From assembly GCA_029055625.1 (NCBI GenBank), contig JAIDCY010000120.1, forward strand, positions 1 through 33,716: 33,716 nucleotides of DNA. The letters are read 5' to 3'. Numbering within the stretch: the stretch's first letter is position 1; the number at the start of each line of letters is the position of its first letter. The translations under genes were made by a program, and so were the position numbers. The notes under the pieces are model-generated. The model worked only from the letters and a program-made list of their open reading frames with translations. It did not search any database and had not been told where the DNA came from. This stretch comes from Ruminococcus sp. Lineage in GTDB: Bacteria > Bacillota > Clostridia > Oscillospirales > Ruminococcaceae. Shown here piece by piece: positions 24,794 to 32,610 of this stretch.

Positions 24794-25159
24794 TTAACTT
24801 TTATCACGCTGTCGGAATACCGCCGACGCAGAAAGTCCGGCAAGTAATGCGACTGTTATTCCGGCAGATGCGGAAGTCATTCCTCCGGTGAATACGCCTA
24901 AAAAACCGTCCTTGTCGATAGCTTTTCTGACACCCTCCGCTAAAAGATTTCCGAAACCCATAAGCGGTACTGATGCACCTGCTCCGGCGAAGTCAACAAG
25001 GGGTTTGTATATACCGAGTGCGGAAAGTATAACTCCGGTAACTACAAAACTTGTCAGAATCCTTGCCGGTGTTAGTTTTGTATAGTCGATTAAAAGCTGT
25101 CCGATAGCACATATTATACCGCCTACCAGAAACGCTTTTAATAAAGTCCATAATATCAT
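24794..25159 (-). CDS. spoVAE: Stage V sporulation protein AE
   Basis: SpoVAE is part of the forespore inner-membrane apparatus that takes up Ca-dipicolinic acid during sporulation and releases it in germination. The 121-aa protein has three or four membrane helices and the family segments GGIICAIGQLLIDYT, GFGNLLAEGVRKAI and GFLGVFTGGMTSASAGI. It starts 5 bp after the spoVAD stop, with its SD inside the spoVAD end. Confidence 0.93.
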   Translation of the reverse strand: MILWTLLKAFLVGGIICAIGQLLIDYTKLTPARILTSFVVTGVILSALGIYKPLVDFAGAGASVPLMGFGNLLAEGVRKAIDKDGFLGVFTGGMTSASAGITVALLAGLSASAVFRQRDKS

Positions 25160-25164
25160 AAAAA

Positions 25165-26175
25165 TCAGTCCTTTCTGAGATGTACGAGATGTGCGATAGT
25201 CGGGATTGATTCGCCCTGCTGTAGTGACATAGGGGACATCAATGCACCGGTAGCGATAAACAGTATATTTTTTGCAGTATTATTTTCAAGCATAGGCAGA
25301 AAATATCCACATAAAACGCTCGCACTGCACCCACACCCTGAACCTCCGCAATGTGTATCCTGTTTTTCGTTGTCGAAAATAAGACAGCCACAATCCTGAT
25401 GTTGTGCGGATATATCGATATTCTGTTTCTGTAAGAACTCAATTAGTAATCGGCTACCGACTATTCCTAAATCTCCGGTAACTATGAAATCATAGTCTTC
25501 CGGAACTGTACCGGTTGCATTAAGATAACGTTGTATAGTACCGGCAGCCGCAGGAGCCATAGCACTACCCATATTATTTATGTCATTAACTCCCATATCG
25601 GTGATGTTGCCGATACACCCACCAACTACTTTTATAGTACCGTTTGTATCGGAAACTACTACCGCACCCGATGCGGTACAAGTCCACTGTGCAGTAGGTG
25701 TACGCTGTCCGCCATACGACAGCGGAAATCTGAACTGTCTTTCAGCGGTGGAGAAGTGCGAAGACGTAACAGCTACCGCACGTTTTGAAACTTTATTATC
25801 CGTAAGCAGTGACGATATTATAAGACCCTCCGCCATAGTCGAACACGCACCGTATATACCTAAAAAAGGGATTTCAAGTTCTCGCAGACCGTAAGTAGAA
25901 CCGATACACTGATTTATCAAGTCGCCTGAACATATTATATCAATGTCTTCTTTGGTAATACCAGCTTTACGTATGGCGAGGCTTACCGCTTCAAGTTGGA
26001 AACGGCTTTCCGCTTTTTCCCACGAATCTTTACCGAAATGACTGTCTTCTATTATCTCGTCGAAATATTTTCCTAAATTTCCCTCCCCCTCTTTCTGACC
26101 TACTACAGATGCGTAACTTTCAATTTTAACCGTATCGGGAATTATGAAAACTCCCCTTGAAATGTATTCAGCCAT
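25165..26175 (-). CDS. spoVAD: Stage V sporulation protein AD
   Basis: SpoVAD is a thiolase-fold protein that binds dipicolinic acid directly. The start MAEYISRGVF at 26175 is set by SD GGAGG at 26183-26187, giving 336 aa; a longer frame runs into the hairpin. Typical segments are EKAESRFQLEAVSLAIRKAG, DLINQCIGSTYGLRE, YGACSTMAEGL, FRFPLSYGGQRTPTAQWT and CGGSGCGCSASV. spoVAC, which usually precedes it, is absent; a Ca2+-ATPase gene takes that place. The SD is locked in a terminator-like hairpin. Confidence 0.95.
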   Translation of the reverse strand: MAEYISRGVFIIPDTVKIESYASVVGQKEGEGNLGKYFDEIIEDSHFGKDSWEKAESRFQLEAVSLAIRKAGITKEDIDIICSGDLINQCIGSTYGLRELEIPFLGIYGACSTMAEGLIISSLLTDNKVSKRAVAVTSSHFSTAERQFRFPLSYGGQRTPTAQWTCTASGAVVVSDTNGTIKVVGGCIGNITDMGVNDINNMGSAMAPAAAGTIQRYLNATGTVPEDYDFIVTGDLGIVGSRLLIEFLQKQNIDISAQHQDCGCLIFDNEKQDTHCGGSGCGCSASVLCGYFLPMLENNTAKNILFIATGALMSPMSLQQGESIPTIAHLVHLRKD

Positions 26176-26220
26176 AAAAAAACCTCCGTTAAATAACATG
26201 ATATTATTGTTACACGGAGG
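26176..26220 (-). promoter_or_regulatory. Terminator-like hairpin containing the spoVAD SD
   Basis: In the minus-strand RNA, CCTCCGTG-TAACA (26220-26208) pairs with TGTTA-TTTA-ACGGAGG (26198-26183): 7 bp, a small internal loop, then 5 bp. A run of seven T follows and leads into the ATG of spoVAD. The 3' arm is the SD site itself. It can act as a terminator after the Ca2+-ATPase or block spoVAD translation. Confidence 0.7.
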
Positions 26221-26230
26221 CATAATTATA

Positions 26231-28852
26231 TTACTGGAAAATTGCACTTATTACGGGAATCGCCACACTGAAACCTAATGCGATAAGTAATTGATTTGAG
26301 GTAAGCGAAACAGTTTCAAATACTGTCTGTAACGGTGGGAACATTACCGCTAATGCCAACGCTCCGACAGATACAAGTACAGCGAGTACGAGTTTTATGT
26401 TATTGAAGAATTTTATTCTGAATATCGATTTTGTTTCCGATTTACATTCAAAGACGTGAATTAACTGCGATACTACAAGCGTTATCAGACCGGCAGTACG
26501 TCCGGCTTCGATAGTTCCGCCGGTATGCATAGTAACGGCAAATGATGCAAGAGTTGAAAGACCTATGAATACACCACGGAAAATAATTTTACCCATAAGA
26601 CCATCTGAAAAAAATCCCTCTGTAGATTTTCGGGGAGGTTTTGTCATGATGTCATCTTCTGGCGGTTCAAGACCTAATGCGATAGCCGGTAAACCATCCG
26701 TCACGAGATTTACAAGAAGAATCTGTACCGGTAAAAGTACTATCGGCATACCCATTAAGATTCCGAGAAACATTGTAAGAACTTCGCCTATATTACATGA
26801 TAACAGATACCGGACAAATTTTCTTATATTCGAGTATACACATCTTCCCTGCTCCACCGCATTAACAAGAGTAGCTAAATTATCGTCAAGGAGAATAACG
26901 TCTGCGGCTTGTTTCGTAACGTCCGTACCGGTAACGCCCATTGCTACGCCTACATCAGCTTCTTTTATAGCCGGTGCATCGTTGACACCGTCGCCTGTCA
27001 TGGTCACTATTTCCCCACGACGTTTGAAACTTCTTACTATTCTTAATTTATGTATGGGTTCAACTCGTGCGAATACCGTATATTTATGTATTTCCCTGTC
27101 AAGTTCAGCATCAGAAAGTTTATCAAGTTCCGCACCTGTCATAGCCTTACCACCTTTCAGCAGACCCGCTTTTTTGGCTACAGCTACAGCAGTATTGATA
27201 TGGTCGCCGGTAATCATGACCGTTTTTATTGAGGCGTTAGAACATTTTCTTATAGCGGTTTTCGCTTCTTCACGTGGTGGGTCAATCATGCCGGAAAGTC
27301 CGAGGAATACAAGATTAGTTTTCTGAGGGTCGAAAGTATCGGAAATGCAGTAAGCTAATGCGAGAACTCTTAACGCCTTATCGGACATATCTATAACTTT
27401 TTCCGAAATTTCCCTTTTTATTTTAGGTGTGAGGGTTTTTATGTTGCCGGATTCGTCCATATATTGCGTACATCTCGGTACTATCACTTCTTCCGCACCT
27501 TTGAAGTATATTCTTTTTTCCGAGTTGACGGAACAGTGTACCGCCATGAAACGTGTTTCACTGTCAAATGGGTATTCATCGAGTTTACGGAAAGATATTT
27601 CAAGCGATTCTTTAGTAATACCGGCTTTCGCACCTGCGATAAGTAACGCTATTTCCGTAGGGTCACCGGTAACCTGCCACTCACCTTTACCGGTAAGATT
27701 TCCACGGCTTCGACTTTTCGGCTGTTTCGCTGTACTTATGGTAGCGGTAGAACATAATACCCCACATCTTAACGCCTCGGAAAGTGATTTTTCATTCTGC
27801 GGATTTACTGCAATATTTTCCCTGCCCTTGGTCAGACCACCATTTATACGGTAACCCATACCGCTGAAGTAATAACTTTCACCGACAGTAGATATTTCCG
27901 TGACAGTCATTTTGTTTTCCGTTATAGTACCTGTTTTGTCTGAACATATTACAGATGCACAACCAAGAGTTTCGACACTATGCAATTTATTGACAAGTGC
28001 CTTTTGTTTCAACATACGGTTTACAGCGAGAGCGAGAGCGATTGTAACGGTTGCTGGCAGACCTTCAGGGATAGCGGCTATAGCTATGGTAATACCAGTC
28101 ATGAGCATTTCAAATACATCTTCACCACGGAGTACACCGGCGACGAATACGGCAACGCATACAACAAGGCATATTATAGCAACTACCTTTCCGAGTTCCG
28201 CAAGACGTTTTTGCAGAGGTGTCATTTCCTTGTCTATATCCGATAACATTTCCGAAATCCTGCCCATCTGTGTACGCTTACCGGTTGCGATTACTTTCGC
28301 ACGGCATACGCCTTTAGTAGCAGACGTACCGCAATAAACAATATTGTCCTTGTTCAGTGAATTGTCGGTATCGTTAGTCAGACCTGCTATTTTTGCTACC
28401 GCTTCCGATTCGCCGGTAAGAATAGCCTCATCTGCGAAAAATCCAAAAGATTTAAGTATAACGCAATCGGCAGGTATTCTGTCACCGGCTTCAATCTCTA
28501 TTACGTCATCTACCACAAGTTCGGAGGCATCAATTTCTTTTAAATTGCCGTCCCTGTAACATTTTGCGGTAGGCGAAGTCATAGATTTGAGAGCCTCTAA
28601 AGTGTGTTCTGTTCTATACTCCTGTATGAATCCGAGTATCGCATTGAGCAGGACTATAAGAATAATGGTCACGGCGTCGGATATTTCCCCGAGCAGTACC
28701 GATATGACGGTAGCACCAAGCAAAATCATTACCATAACGTCCTTGAACTGATTGAAGAAAATCATCACCGGACTTGTTTTCTTTCCGCTTTCGAGTACGT
28801 TTTTACCGTCTTCTTTAAGTCGTGCGGATGCTTCTTTTTCCGTAAGACCCAT
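26231..28852 (-). CDS. P-type Ca2+-transporting ATPase (SERCA-like)
   Basis: The 873-aa pump has all type IIA features: TGES in the actuator, AIPEGLPATVTIALALAVNRM in M4, SDKTGTITENKM at the phosphorylation site, and TGDGVNDAPAIKEADVGVAMG at the hinge. Ca2+-site residues lie in SCNIGEV (M5) and LVNLVTDGLPA (M6). The SD is AAAGGGTGA. It is only about 37% similar by eye to the pump at 15708, a different subtype. spoVAD and spoVAE follow on the same strand, so it may supply Ca2+ for the spore core; this is inference. Confidence 0.94.
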   Translation of the reverse strand: MGLTEKEASARLKEDGKNVLESGKKTSPVMIFFNQFKDVMVMILLGATVISVLLGEISDAVTIILIVLLNAILGFIQEYRTEHTLEALKSMTSPTAKCYRDGNLKEIDASELVVDDVIEIEAGDRIPADCVILKSFGFFADEAILTGESEAVAKIAGLTNDTDNSLNKDNIVYCGTSATKGVCRAKVIATGKRTQMGRISEMLSDIDKEMTPLQKRLAELGKVVAIICLVVCVAVFVAGVLRGEDVFEMLMTGITIAIAAIPEGLPATVTIALALAVNRMLKQKALVNKLHSVETLGCASVICSDKTGTITENKMTVTEISTVGESYYFSGMGYRINGGLTKGRENIAVNPQNEKSLSEALRCGVLCSTATISTAKQPKSRSRGNLTGKGEWQVTGDPTEIALLIAGAKAGITKESLEISFRKLDEYPFDSETRFMAVHCSVNSEKRIYFKGAEEVIVPRCTQYMDESGNIKTLTPKIKREISEKVIDMSDKALRVLALAYCISDTFDPQKTNLVFLGLSGMIDPPREEAKTAIRKCSNASIKTVMITGDHINTAVAVAKKAGLLKGGKAMTGAELDKLSDAELDREIHKYTVFARVEPIHKLRIVRSFKRRGEIVTMTGDGVNDAPAIKEADVGVAMGVTGTDVTKQAADVILLDDNLATLVNAVEQGRCVYSNIRKFVRYLLSCNIGEVLTMFLGILMGMPIVLLPVQILLVNLVTDGLPAIALGLEPPEDDIMTKPPRKSTEGFFSDGLMGKIIFRGVFIGLSTLASFAVTMHTGGTIEAGRTAGLITLVVSQLIHVFECKSETKSIFRIKFFNNIKLVLAVLVSVGALALAVMFPPLQTVFETVSLTSNQLLIALGFSVAIPVISAIFQ

Positions 28853-28890
28853 AATATCACCCTTTCAGCTGTTATTGATTCGTCATTACA

Positions 28891-28918
28891 GAATATGAAC
28901 ACATCCGGACAAATATGC
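28891..28918 (-). promoter_or_regulatory. Possible sigma-G-like promoter of the Ca2+-ATPase operon
   Basis: The minus strand has GCATA (28918-28914), 16 bp, then CATATTC (28897-28891). This partly matches the sigma-G pattern (GNATR, CATNNTA). No consensus sigma-A promoter is seen here on this strand. The match is imperfect. Confidence 0.3.
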
Positions 28919-28998
28919 ATAATGCACAAAAAATATCTTTTTCGACAAGGTTCTATTGTAAGTAACAAATAAAATTTAAAAAATGTATCATTTTTCTC

Positions 28999-29027
28999 TT
29001 GACATTTGTAGTAATATGTGTTACAAT
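28999..29027 (+). promoter_or_regulatory. Strong plus-strand promoter without a downstream gene
   Basis: TTGACA (28999-29004) and TACAAT (29022-29027) are 17 bp apart. Only a hairpin and then the antisense strand of the small membrane-protein gene follow, so it could make a short or antisense RNA. Confidence 0.5.
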
Positions 29028-29028
29028 G

Positions 29029-29063
29029 AAAAAAATTGAGAGTGCAAATAACTTCGCACTCCC
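29029..29063 (-). terminator. Terminator of the small membrane-protein gene
   Basis: On the minus strand GAGTGC and GCACTC (29061-29056 and 29045-29040) form a stem followed by AATTTTTTT. Confidence 0.75.
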
Positions 29064-29072
29064 TATGTATTT

Positions 29073-29381
29073 TTATTTATCTTGTTTATCTTGAGACTTT
29101 TTCTTTTTCTTTGCTTGTTTTACTTTAGCGAGTTCAATCTTTTTATTCGCTTCAATTGTTTTAATTTTGATCTTTTTGTCTGCCTTAATCCGAGCAATTT
29201 CAATCTTTTGGTCGGATTTGATTTTCGCCTTGCTCATAGGTTTTGTGACAAGTAATATGATGCTTACAATTAATGTGATGCCAATAATCCAAAGGATAAG
29301 ATTGGGATTTGCTTCTTCGATTGTCTCAGGAATTGCAGTCGATAATGATGCTAGGAGTTTGCAGATTAGAATTTTAATCAT
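29073..29381 (-). CDS. Small membrane protein with 11-residue cationic repeats
   Basis: I do not recognise a family. The 102-aa protein has a hydrophobic N-terminus (1-15), an acidic link (IPETIEEANPN), one strong membrane helix (about 28-46), then a Lys-rich tail. The tail is four 11-residue repeats: AKIKSDQKIEI (52-62), ARIKADKKIKI (63-73), KTIEANKKIEL (74-84) and AKVKQAKKKKK (85-95). Such hendecads form amphipathic or right-handed coiled-coil helices. The tail would bind nucleic acid, anionic membrane or a partner in the cytoplasm. The SD is weak and far (AAAGGAA). A perfect promoter and long leader precede it. Confidence 0.8.
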   Translation of the reverse strand: MIKILICKLLASLSTAIPETIEEANPNLILWIIGITLIVSIILLVTKPMSKAKIKSDQKIEIARIKADKKIKIKTIEANKKIELAKVKQAKKKKKSQDKQDK

Positions 29382-29415
29382 ATAAATTTTTGATTCCTTT
29401 CTTTTAAATTTGTTT

Positions 29416-29514
29416 TTAGTTCTGCTTATTAAGTAAGCGCTTAGATGTTCGTTTTTTACATGTTAGTTCACCTCTCGCAATAGTGATATTGTATTCCTGA
29501 CCGCTTTTTTGCAC
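29416..29514 (-). CDS. Possible 32-aa leader peptide gene
   Basis: A GTG-started frame in the leader encodes a basic 32-residue peptide beginning MQKSGQEYNITIARGELTCK, with KKRTSKRLL near its end. The composition looks coding. The only SD-like GGAGG lies two bases before the GTG, which is too close, so the start is doubtful. It sits about 20 bp after a consensus promoter and before the small membrane-protein gene. Confidence 0.35.
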   Translation of the reverse strand: MQKSGQEYNITIARGELTCKKRTSKRLLNKQN

Positions 29515-29536
29515 TACCTCCCGTATTCTACTTTTG

Positions 29537-29565
29537 ATTATAACTCTATTTTTTTGGGTTGTCAA
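29537..29565 (-). promoter_or_regulatory. Perfect consensus promoter for the small membrane-protein gene
   Basis: On the minus strand TTGACA (29565-29560) and TATAAT (29542-29537) are exactly 17 bp apart. The leader to 29381 is about 150 nt. It holds the possible 32-aa frame and, at 29464-29459, an SD-served ATG directly followed by TAA. Confidence 0.85.
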
Positions 29566-29615
29566 GTGCTTTTATAAAATTTTATATATTTAACATTTAA
29601 GTAAACGTAAAAATT

Positions 29616-29650
29616 AAAGCTGATGTATTCCATACACCAGCTTTTTTGTT
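29616..29650 (-). terminator. Terminator after mazF
   Basis: AAAGCTGATGTAT pairs with ATACACCAGCTTT, one mismatch and a 3-nt loop. T-rich stretches lie on both sides, so it may be bidirectional. Confidence 0.8.
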
Positions 29651-29657
29651 ATATTGT

Positions 29658-30008
29658 TTAAGTTATACCCAGTCCGAAACTTATTGAAAGTGCGGTATTC
29701 ACTTTATTCATGGAAATAAAATCGAGTTCCCCCATTTTATCCTTGAGGCGTTTTTTATCTAAAGTGCGGATTTGTTCAAGAAGAACGATACTATCCTTAG
29801 CGAGCCCGCACTTATCCGCTTGTACTTCTATATGTGTCGGAAGATGTGTCTTGTCACGCTGACTTGTTATAGCGGCGGCGATAACCGTCGGACTGTGTTT
29901 GTTTCCGACATCGTTCTGGACAATAAGTACTGGTCTTATACCGCCCTGCTCCGAGCCTACAACCGGGCTTAGGTCAGCATAATAAATTTCTCCCCGTTTT
30001 ACAGACAT
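29658..30008 (-). CDS. mazF: MazF/PemK-type mRNA endoribonuclease toxin
   Basis: The 116-aa protein matches Firmicutes MazF (EndoA): [31 protein letters not shown], then IAAAITSQ and a C-terminal [17 protein letters not shown]. The family cleaves single-stranded mRNA at short motifs. I choose the ATG at 30008, 8 bases after SD GGGAG; a GTG three codons earlier is possible. No MazE-like antitoxin gene lies on either side: hydF precedes it and a terminator follows. Confidence 0.95.
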   Translation of the reverse strand: MSVKRGEIYYADLSPVVGSEQGGIRPVLIVQNDVGNKHSPTVIAAAITSQRDKTHLPTHIEVQADKCGLAKDSIVLLEQIRTLDKKRLKDKMGELDFISMNKVNTALSISFGLGIT

Positions 30009-30102
30009 ATTATTCACTCCCTGTGTTGAATTTTTTTCTGATACTATTATTAACGGATTTATTTATTATATTCTGTCAGGGGGTAAAATGTTTTTTGATT
30101 TT

Positions 30103-31293
30103 TCAGAGGAGTTCAAGTAAATCGGGAAAAATCTGTATACTTCTTTCAAGTATGCCGTTCATGAGGGCTATGGCGATACCGTAATTGGTAAAGGGGATAC
30201 CCTGATTGACAGCGGACTGCATACGTGACATCACTTCACGTTGATTAAGCATACAGCCACCGCAATGTATTATTAAATCAAAATCAGAAAGATTTTCCGG
30301 AAAGTCGATACCAGACGAAAGACTTATATTCAGATTTTTTCCGGTAAATTTTTTAAGCAGAGCAGGTAATTTAATACTGCCGATGTCACCGCATTGTCTG
30401 TGATGCGTACAGCCTTCCGAAATCAGAATATTATCGCCGTCATGTAACGTACGTATTGCCGACGCACCTTTTACCGCAGTTTCCAGAAATCCTTTATAGC
30501 GTGCCATAAGAATGGAAAATGATGTCAGGGGGATATTTTCCGGTACAATCTTACTGACGTATCCGAAAGCCTGACTGTCGGTAATAACCAGTACGGGAGC
30601 AGGAAATTTTTTAAGAGTTTCCGTTAACTGAAATTCTTTCGTCACTACCGCAACAGCATCTGAATCGAGTATATCACGGATAGTCTGTTGTTGTGGGAGT
30701 ATAAGCCGTCCTTTAGGTGCGGAGGAATCTATAGGAGTTACGAGAATTACGACATCTTCCGGATTTATCAAATCGCCGACTATATGTTTTTCGGATTCAG
30801 ATATTTTTATTGATGCTATTTTTTCTTTGAGTTCATTTATATTGTATTTGGTCAATGCACTTACACATATTTCATTTATACCGCATTGTATATTATTCCG
30901 AATATCGCACTTGTTATAAGCTATCAGATAGGGAATATTTTTAGATTTAAATAATCTGATAAGTTCGTTATCGTAATTTGTAATACCTGTAATACAATCT
31001 ACTACGAGAACAGCAATATCTGTTTTATTAAGAATACGTTTGGTCGTACCAATTCGCTTTTCACCGAGTATACCTGAATCGTCAAAACCGGCGGTATCGG
31101 TAATCACTACCGGTCCGAGTGGGAGAAGTTCCATAGTTTTAGATACTGGGTCTGTAGTAGTACCCTTTATATCTGATACAACGGAAATCTCCTGACCTGT
31201 CACCGCATTTACAAGACTTGATTTCCCTGCGTTCCTTTTACCGAAAAATCCGATATGTATTCTTTCACCGGAGGGGGTATTATTAAGAGACAT
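30103..31293 (-). CDS. hydF: [FeFe]-hydrogenase maturation GTPase HydF
   Basis: HydF is the scaffold that assembles the 2Fe subcluster with HydE and HydG and delivers it to hydrogenase. The 396-aa protein has a G domain with GKRNAGKSS, GTTTDPV, DTAGFDD and NKCD, a dimerisation domain, and the C-terminal [4Fe-4S] ligands CTHH and HCGGC. SD AAAGGAG lies upstream. hydE and hydG are not in the window. The gene implies H2 metabolism in this organism. Confidence 0.95.
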   Translation of the reverse strand: MSLNNTPSGERIHIGFFGKRNAGKSSLVNAVTGQEISVVSDIKGTTTDPVSKTMELLPLGPVVITDTAGFDDSGILGEKRIGTTKRILNKTDIAVLVVDCITGITNYDNELIRLFKSKNIPYLIAYNKCDIRNNIQCGINEICVSALTKYNINELKEKIASIKISESEKHIVGDLINPEDVVILVTPIDSSAPKGRLILPQQQTIRDILDSDAVAVVTKEFQLTETLKKFPAPVLVITDSQAFGYVSKIVPENIPLTSFSILMARYKGFLETAVKGASAIRTLHDGDNILISEGCTHHRQCGDIGSIKLPALLKKFTGKNLNISLSSGIDFPENLSDFDLIIHCGGCMLNQREVMSRMQSAVNQGIPFTNYGIAIALMNGILERSIQIFPDLLELL

Positions 31294-31317
31294 AAAAAAT
31301 ACTCCTTTCAGAAAATA

Positions 31318-31344
31318 CGGACAGTCTTTTTTTTCGACTGTCCG
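31318..31344 (-). terminator. Hairpin between the malic enzyme gene and hydF
   Basis: CGGACAGTC and GACTGTCCG (31344-31336 and 31326-31318) form a perfect 9-bp stem, with TATTTTC after it on the minus strand. It is a terminator or attenuator before hydF. Confidence 0.7.
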
Positions 31345-31358
31345 GATAGTTTAAATTA

Positions 31359-32534
31359 TTATATTCTCGCAACGCCGGTATCACGTGCGGATTGTGCTAC
31401 TGCCTTAGCTACCGCCTGTGCTACAGACTTATCCAGTACGCTTGGAATAATATAATCGGGTGCGAGTTTGTCATCAGTCACGAATGAAGCAATAGCTTTT
31501 GCGGCGGCTATTTTCATAGCGTCGTTTATATCACTTGCCCGTACGTCTAATGCACCTCTGAAGATACCAGGGAATGCGAGTACGTTATTAATCTGATTAG
31601 GATAATCGCTTCTGCCCGTACCTACTACCACCGCACCGGCTTCAATAGCATCTTCCGGCATAATTTCGGGGGTAGGGTTTGCCATAGGGAAAATAATAGG
31701 GTCTTTCGCCATGGATTTTACCATATCTTTTGTCAGACAGTTCGGAGCGGATACGCCTATAAATACATCTGCCCCCTTGATTACCTCGGCGAGTGTACCT
31801 TTTCTTAAATGTTTGTTGGTGATTTCCGCCATTTCCTCTTTTACAGGGTTCATATCTTCCGTACGTCCCTTGTATATCGCACCTTTACGGTCGCACAGTA
31901 CAACGTCTTTCAGACCCATTGAAATGAGAAGTTTTATTATTGCGATTCCTGCCGCACCTGCTCCGCTTGTAACAACCCGTATATCGTCGATATGTTTTCC
32001 CGTAAGTTTCAGAGCGTTCAGCATAGCGGCAAGAGTTACTACCGCCGTACCGTGCTGGTCGTCATGGAAAATCGGTATATCACAGCATTCTTTGAGTCTC
32101 TTTTCTATCTCAAAACATCTCGGAGCGGAAATATCTTCAAGATTCACACCACCAAATGAACCGGCAAGAAGTCTTACCGTATTTACTATATCGTCTACCG
32201 ATTTTGAACGCACGCATAACGGTATAGCATCCACATCACCGAAAGCCTTGAATAAAGCACATTTCCCCTCCATAACCGGCATACCTGCTTCCGGTCCTAT
32301 GTCACCAAGTCCGAGTACAGCAGTACCGTCTGTGACTACTGCGACGAGGTTTGAACGTCTTGTAAGGTCGTAACTCTTGAGTACGTCCTTCTGGATTTCA
32401 AGACAAGGTTGTGCGACACCCGGCGTATATGCAAGTGACAGGTCTTCCGTAGTTTCAAGCGGTGCACGACATACAACTTCTACTTTACCTTTCCATTCAT
32501 AATGTTTTTTAAGCGATTCTTCAGCGTAATTCAT
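31359..32534 (-). CDS. NAD(P)-dependent malic enzyme
   Basis: It decarboxylates malate to pyruvate and CO2 with reduction of NAD(P)+. The start MNYAEESLKKHYEWKGK at 32534 has SD AAAGGA; a TTG seven codons earlier is less likely because it precedes that SD. The protein is 391 aa, the short bacterial form without a phosphotransacetylase domain. Motifs: SLAYTPGVAQPC, VVTDGTAVLGLGDIGP, metal-site IFHDDQHGTA, the nucleotide site TSGAGAAGIAI, and FPMANPTPE. The malate-dehydrogenase-like gene lies just upstream, so the pair can convert oxaloacetate to pyruvate. Confidence 0.94.
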   Translation of the reverse strand: MNYAEESLKKHYEWKGKVEVVCRAPLETTEDLSLAYTPGVAQPCLEIQKDVLKSYDLTRRSNLVAVVTDGTAVLGLGDIGPEAGMPVMEGKCALFKAFGDVDAIPLCVRSKSVDDIVNTVRLLAGSFGGVNLEDISAPRCFEIEKRLKECCDIPIFHDDQHGTAVVTLAAMLNALKLTGKHIDDIRVVTSGAGAAGIAIIKLLISMGLKDVVLCDRKGAIYKGRTEDMNPVKEEMAEITNKHLRKGTLAEVIKGADVFIGVSAPNCLTKDMVKSMAKDPIIFPMANPTPEIMPEDAIEAGAVVVGTGRSDYPNQINNVLAFPGIFRGALDVRASDINDAMKIAAAKAIASFVTDDKLAPDYIIPSVLDKSVAQAVAKAVAQSARDTGVARI

Positions 32535-32553
32535 TTTCAATATATCCTTTCGC

Positions 32554-32596
32554 AAAAATAACAGCGAAAAACCATAAAATGCACGGCTTTCCGCTG
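32554..32596 (-). terminator. Hairpin between the dehydrogenase and malic enzyme genes
   Basis: The minus strand has CAGCG-GAAAGCC pairing with GGTTTTT-CGCTG, including wobble pairs, followed by TTATTTTTG. It is probably a partial terminator. Its T-rich end abuts the malic enzyme SD. Confidence 0.6.
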
Positions 32597-32610
32597 ATAG
32601 TCAGTTATTT

